From assembly GCA_937876995.1 (NCBI GenBank), contig CALEFD010000060.1:1-17444 (forward strand): a DNA stretch of 17,444 nucleotides, written 5' to 3'. Below the pieces are notes generated by a model. It searched no databases. It had not been told where the DNA came from and saw only the letters and a program-made list of their open reading frames with translations. Made by a program: the position numbers and the translations under genes. Position 1 is the first letter of the stretch; every line of letters begins with the position of its first letter. Of this stretch, positions 14,657 to 17,444 are shown one piece after another. This DNA is from an uncultured Bacteroidales bacterium (GTDB taxonomy: Bacteria; Bacteroidota; Bacteroidia; Bacteroidales; Bacteroidaceae).

Positions 14657-15364
14657 TTATTTTAGATTTTGTTGTTTTATGAATTCGGCAATGCCTTTTG
14701 ATGCCCCCATCTGTATGTGTTGAACTTTGCTTTGTGAATTCCAACGAACAGGTGCGGGATCAACCAAATAGATAGGAATATCAGGTGGTGCACAACTGGT
14801 CAAACCCGCTGCAGGATAGACATTCAGACTGGTACCAACAACCAACATTATATCTGCATTGGAACAGATTTCGGCAGCTATCTCTATATTTGGTACTGAT
14901 TCGCCAAACCATACTATATATGGACGCAAAGGGCTTCCGTCGGGAGCCTCTTCTCCATATTCTACCTCTAAATGGTCTGCATCAAGTTCTATTATCTGTG
15001 ATTCATCATTAGGGTTATCGGAACTGGTTACTTTCATTAGTTCACCATGCAGATGCAGCACATTACTGCTTCCTGCACGTTCATGCAGGTTATCTACGTT
15101 TTGCGTTATTATGTACACATCATAGAACTCTTCCAGTAATGCCAAAAGGGTATGTCCGTGGCAAGGCTCTACATTTTGCAATTCTTTTCTACGGATATTG
15201 TAAAACTCAGTCACCATTTCAGGATCTCGCAACCATCCTTCCGGAGTTGCTACATCTTCTACGTTATATCTGTCCCACAAGCCTCCATTATCGCGAAAGG
15301 TGCTTATTCCGCTTTCAGCACTCATTCCGGCGCCTGTCAGAACAACCAATCTCTTCTTTTCCAT
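14657..15364 (-). CDS. Sirtuin-type NAD-dependent protein deacylase (Sir2/CobB family)
   Basis: Removes acyl groups from lysines using NAD. The 235-residue length is typical of CobB-like bacterial sirtuins. The NAD site GAGMSAESGISTFR is at 11-24, TQNVDNLHERAG at 87-98, catalytic His106 is in LHLHGE, and VGTSLNVYPAAGL follows. Tyr55 and Arg58 in EFYNIRR match the YxxR pair that lets class III sirtuins (SIRT5, CobB) accept succinyl- or malonyl-lysine. The small zinc-binding domain (about 107-150) has no cysteines at all, so the four-Cys zinc site is absent; I believe this is a recurring variant among Bacteroidetes sirtuins. It is the last gene of a minus-strand run and starts 7 bases after the rhodanese gene. 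Confidence 0.95.
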   Translation of the reverse strand: MEKKRLVVLTGAGMSAESGISTFRDNGGLWDRYNVEDVATPEGWLRDPEMVTEFYNIRRKELQNVEPCHGHTLLALLEEFYDVYIITQNVDNLHERAGSSNVLHLHGELMKVTSSDNPNDESQIIELDADHLEVEYGEEAPDGSPLRPYIVWFGESVPNIEIAAEICSNADIMLVVGTSLNVYPAAGLTSCAPPDIPIYLVDPAPVRWNSQSKVQHIQMGASKGIAEFIKQQNLK

Positions 15365-15371
15365 AGTTATT

Positions 15372-15743
15372 TTATTTTTCTATTTCACCTTGCCAGCTAA
15401 TTATACCGCCATCCAGTTCTGTTACTGTATAACCGCTGTTTACCAACTGGTCCGCAGCGAGTTTACTGCGACGACCACTACGGCAATATACTGCAACAGG
15501 AACTTTTTTATCCAACTTTTTTATCTGCTCTGCAAAACCGGTACCATTAACATCAATGTTTACTGCCCCGGGCAAATGTCCTTCACTAAATTCATCCGGT
15601 GTACGTACATCTACTATCTGTATCTCATTCGTATTTTGAATAATGGCAGCAAACTTACCGGCATCAACAGAATTGTATCCTATCTTTTGACTGCAAGACA
15701 CCATCATCAATATAGCTATTACTATGTATATTACTCTTTTCAT
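15372..15743 (-). CDS. Rhodanese-domain lipoprotein
   Basis: A single-domain sulfurtransferase-like protein of 123 residues, predicted to be exported and lipidated: MKRVIYIVIAILMMVSC, with Cys17 after a lipobox-like MVS. The rhodanese domain runs from about 24: IVDVRTPDEFSEGHLPGAVNIDV at 43-65 is the CH2A segment, the active-site loop CRSGRRS starts at nucleophile Cys87, and LDGGIISWQGE closes the domain. The loop length (six residues after Cys) fits a sulfur-transferring rhodanese, not a Cdc25 phosphatase. The context is a glutaredoxin-like gene upstream and a sirtuin 7 bases downstream. A sulfur-relay or envelope thiol role is plausible but not shown. Confidence 0.92.
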   Translation of the reverse strand: MKRVIYIVIAILMMVSCSQKIGYNSVDAGKFAAIIQNTNEIQIVDVRTPDEFSEGHLPGAVNIDVNGTGFAEQIKKLDKKVPVAVYCRSGRRSKLAADQLVNSGYTVTELDGGIISWQGEIEK

Positions 15744-15770
15744 TTTGCAAAGATTTATAAATCCACTTTA

Positions 15771-16070
15771 CTAACATCCTGTTCCATCTATTCTACATGC
15801 TGAGCCTTCAGCATAATCTACTTCCTGCAGTTGCAGCCCTTCCATTTCAAACTGTATGCTACCATCTTCCATCAGGAAACAAGGTATGCCCACAGAACCA
15901 CTTTTCTTTATTTCGTCAAATTCTGAACGACTGTCACGAATGCGCAAAAACTCTTTCAAATTTTTCACATGTTCGCCTATGTCAATTATCTGAAAACGAT
16001 TATCTGTTTCAGCAACCTTTTTTATCTGTGCGCAATCCGGACAGGTTTGCATTACATATACCTTTATCAT
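15771..16070 (-). CDS. Glutaredoxin-like protein
   Basis: A 99-residue cytoplasmic thioredoxin-fold protein. It opens with VYVMQTCPDCAQIKKV, giving a CPDC active site (Cys10, Cys13) at the standard position. VGIPCF at 60-65 supplies the cis-proline, preceded by Gly-Ile and followed by an extra Cys64. Its C-terminus is rich in Cys (Cys92 and the final residue Cys99), which is unusual. The middle helix FLRIRDSRSEFDEIKKSG is typical of the uncharacterised glutaredoxin-related proteins of anaerobes, not of GrxA/C. The gene is 27 bases upstream of the rhodanese lipoprotein and 12 bases downstream of the hydrolase. Confidence 0.85.
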   Translation of the reverse strand: MIKVYVMQTCPDCAQIKKVAETDNRFQIIDIGEHVKNLKEFLRIRDSRSEFDEIKKSGSVGIPCFLMEDGSIQFEMEGLQLQEVDYAEGSACRIDGTGC

Positions 16071-16082
16071 ATTATCATAATA

Positions 16083-16991
16083 TTATTTTAGAAATCCTTT
16101 TGCCGATAACCACTGCATGAATAGAGTGTTCCACAGTTCTGTGGTAGTCTGTCCCGAAGACGACATAAGTGCATACGGACCTCTTCCATCTCCAAACAGA
16201 TGAATCTCAGCATTGCCACCGGCTTTTTTCCACTCTAAAAAGAGTCCTAAAACTCCTGCCGCTACGTTAGGATGTTCTGCACGCGACATTATCAACAATG
16301 GAGGAGTTTGTTCCGGTACAGTTACAGGCATTAGTGATGGTCCGTAGTTTGTACATAAGAATGATGGTTTTGCATCTTCATCTTTAGCCATCATTGTAGC
16401 TGCCAATGCTACTCCGCCACCGGCTGAAAAACCCATATAGCCCACTTTTTTGGTATCGATATTCCATTCTTCTGCTTTCTGACGCACTAACTTTATGGCT
16501 GCAATAGCATCGCGGGCTGCACATTCCAAAACAGAATCGCCCTCCGGATAGTGTAAAGGATTTGCATCTGCTTTTGGGAAATGGTCTATTGCTGTTACAT
16601 CTACCATTGGTCCCATCTGTACACCTTGTGGTGGACGAGTGTTATTTAGGCGATACTTCAGTCCTATTGCCGCTATGCCCTGTGCGTTTAGTAATTCTGC
16701 CATCTGCTCCACATCAGTAGTCCAAGAAAGAGCGCGCAGCCCTCCACCAGGACACAATATCACTGCACATCCGTTTGCTTTATCGGCTGCAGGAAGGTAC
16801 ACCTCTACCGACGGCTGAACTTGACCTGTAATATCTTTCAGACCATTTCTGTCAGATACATTTTCATTTACATTACTTACTTCTGATGCGGTTGACAGCA
16901 CAATTTTCTGCTGTGCCATAAGCGGCATTGTATTTACCGCCATAATTATTACCAATAGTGATTTTAACTTCAAATACACTTGTCTATTCAT
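16083..16991 (-). CDS. Secreted alpha/beta hydrolase (acetylxylan-esterase-like) with degraded catalytic triad
   Basis: 302 residues with a signal peptide of about 26 residues (SLLVIIMAVNTMPLMA, then QQK). It resembles secreted esterases of the BD-FAE/acetyl-xylan-esterase-like group. An oxyanion segment CPGGG is at 80-84, and the nucleophile elbow GFSAGG places Ser189, after the family segment ARDAIAAIKLVRQKAEEW. Where the family normally has its acid Asp (a DD after a strand and before the KKAG helix), this protein reads RAEHPNV at 237-243. Where the catalytic His sits in GGHGFG, it reads GDGRGPY at 267-273, so Arg270 replaces His. Either the enzyme is inactive or binding-only, or it uses a displaced residue. 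It is predicted to be periplasmic. It sits second in a run of otherwise unrelated genes, 12 bases after the YjbR-like gene. Confidence 0.85.
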   Translation of the reverse strand: MNRQVYLKLKSLLVIIMAVNTMPLMAQQKIVLSTASEVSNVNENVSDRNGLKDITGQVQPSVEVYLPAADKANGCAVILCPGGGLRALSWTTDVEQMAELLNAQGIAAIGLKYRLNNTRPPQGVQMGPMVDVTAIDHFPKADANPLHYPEGDSVLECAARDAIAAIKLVRQKAEEWNIDTKKVGYMGFSAGGGVALAATMMAKDEDAKPSFLCTNYGPSLMPVTVPEQTPPLLIMSRAEHPNVAAGVLGLFLEWKKAGGNAEIHLFGDGRGPYALMSSSGQTTTELWNTLFMQWLSAKGFLK

Positions 16992-17003
16992 ATCGTTTAT
17001 ATT

Positions 17004-17372
17004 TTAGTTTTCCTCTATTTGAACTATACCCTTTTCTGCTATCACTCTTTTGGGAATCTTTTTTACCACCTCATTATAACTGTGACATATAAGATTTTTA
17101 ACCAATTTATCGGGCAAAGAGCCCTGTAGTTTCAATTGATTCCAATACTTTTTGTTCATGTGCCAAGCAGGAGTTATGTCCATGTAGTTTTCACGCAATT
17201 CTATAGCACGTTCCGAATTACATTTCAACACAAACCACTCAGTATTTTCCAAATCTATCATTGCAAAAATTTTCCCTGCTATACGGAATGCCAATGTTGT
17301 TTCGTCAAACGGAAAATCTTCAGTAGTTTGTGGCAATGACAAACAGTACTCCCTTACACTCTCAATATTCAT
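17004..17372 (-). CDS. MmcQ/YjbR-family protein (CyaY-like fold)
   Basis: A 122-residue cytoplasmic protein of the YjbR family, often labelled DNA-binding because of its double-wing/CyaY-like fold. No biochemical role is firmly established. It begins MNIESVREYCLSLPQTTEDFPFD, the family's N-terminal helix and PxTxExxPF-like stretch. The central hairpin FRIAGKIFAMIDLEN and the conserved ITPAWHMNKKYWNQL at about 66-80 are diagnostic, and the C-terminal helix LVKNLICHSYNEVVKKIPK is present. It is the first gene of the minus-strand run that ends with the sirtuin. A perfect -7 box lies 20 bases upstream. Confidence 0.92.
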   Translation of the reverse strand: MNIESVREYCLSLPQTTEDFPFDETTLAFRIAGKIFAMIDLENTEWFVLKCNSERAIELRENYMDITPAWHMNKKYWNQLKLQGSLPDKLVKNLICHSYNEVVKKIPKRVIAEKGIVQIEEN

Positions 17373-17391
17373 CCCTTAAAGTTATTTTTTG

Positions 17392-17399
17392 CAAATATA
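17392..17399 (-). promoter_or_regulatory. Candidate -7 box for the YjbR-to-sirtuin run
   Basis: The minus strand reads TATATTTG, a perfect TAnnTTTG, 20 bases before the ATG at 17372. The -33 region has only TTTC. With intergenic gaps of 12, 12, 27 and 7 bases downstream, one promoter could serve all five genes. Confidence 0.45.
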
Positions 17400-17444
17400 C
17401 GTTTAAGTGAGCGAGAAATATGAAGCTTGCTTCAATATTTTTCA

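Noticed and set aside
15300..15803. 167-codon plus-strand open frame across the rhodanese gene
   Set aside because: It is antisense to a clear rhodanese and to the sirtuin start, has low-complexity content (runs of Thr and Tyr) and no recognisable domain.
1..17444. CRISPR arrays, IS elements, integrases, tRNA or rRNA genes
   Set aside because: No regularly spaced direct repeats, transposase-like frames, terminal inverted repeats or RNA gene signatures were seen.

Overview
The window looks like chromosomal DNA from an AT-rich member of the Bacteroidales (Bacteroides/Prevotella type). The evidence is a secreted GH43 glycosidase, paired TolB-like/BF3164-type propeller lipoproteins, Bacteroidetes-style FtsX/MacB transporters, an NtrC/NtrY-type pair, few Shine-Dalgarno sites, and several matches to the Bacteroidetes -7 box TAnnTTTG. 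No rRNA, tRNA, CRISPR array, IS element or phage gene was recognised.

Layout. (1) 1-1982, plus strand: an open frame that starts as a GC-rich type I restriction subunit R (HsdR-like) fragment and becomes, in frame, the C-terminal third of FabF. fabZ and fabI follow, then a strong terminator. The HsdR/FabF join at about 300-350 looks like an assembly chimera or a recombination scar. (2) 2066-3733, minus: an orphan secreted GH43 enzyme. (3) 3902-9415, minus: a two-part FtsX-type ABC transporter, two related propeller lipoproteins separated by a terminator, and an unannotated 36-codon ORF just upstream of the second lipoprotein. (4) 9730-12254, plus: a divergent sigma-54 response regulator and membrane histidine kinase that overlap by 4 bases. 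The 314-base divergent gap holds a near-consensus sigma-54 -24/-12 element pointing at the small ORF and lipoprotein. A palindromic candidate activator site lies about 55 bases further upstream. (5) 12249-13631, minus: an aldehyde dehydrogenase whose stop codon overlaps that of the kinase in the palindrome CTATAG. (6) 13979-14596, plus: a lipoprotein nitroreductase. (7) 14657-17372, minus: a tight five-gene run of YjbR-like protein, secreted alpha/beta hydrolase with a degraded triad, glutaredoxin-like protein, rhodanese lipoprotein and zinc-site-less sirtuin.

How it may work together (inference). Region 3-4 reads as one envelope-sensing module. The kinase has almost no periplasmic loop, the regulator is a sigma-54 activator, and the only good sigma-54 promoter in the divergent gap drives a tiny ORF plus a surface or periplasmic lipoprotein. 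A paralogous lipoprotein and a MacB/FtsX-like ABC pair lie just downstream. Kinases and regulators of this subtype commonly sit beside MacB-like ABC genes in Bacteroidetes. The 36-residue product and its promoter are the best candidates for something undescribed here.
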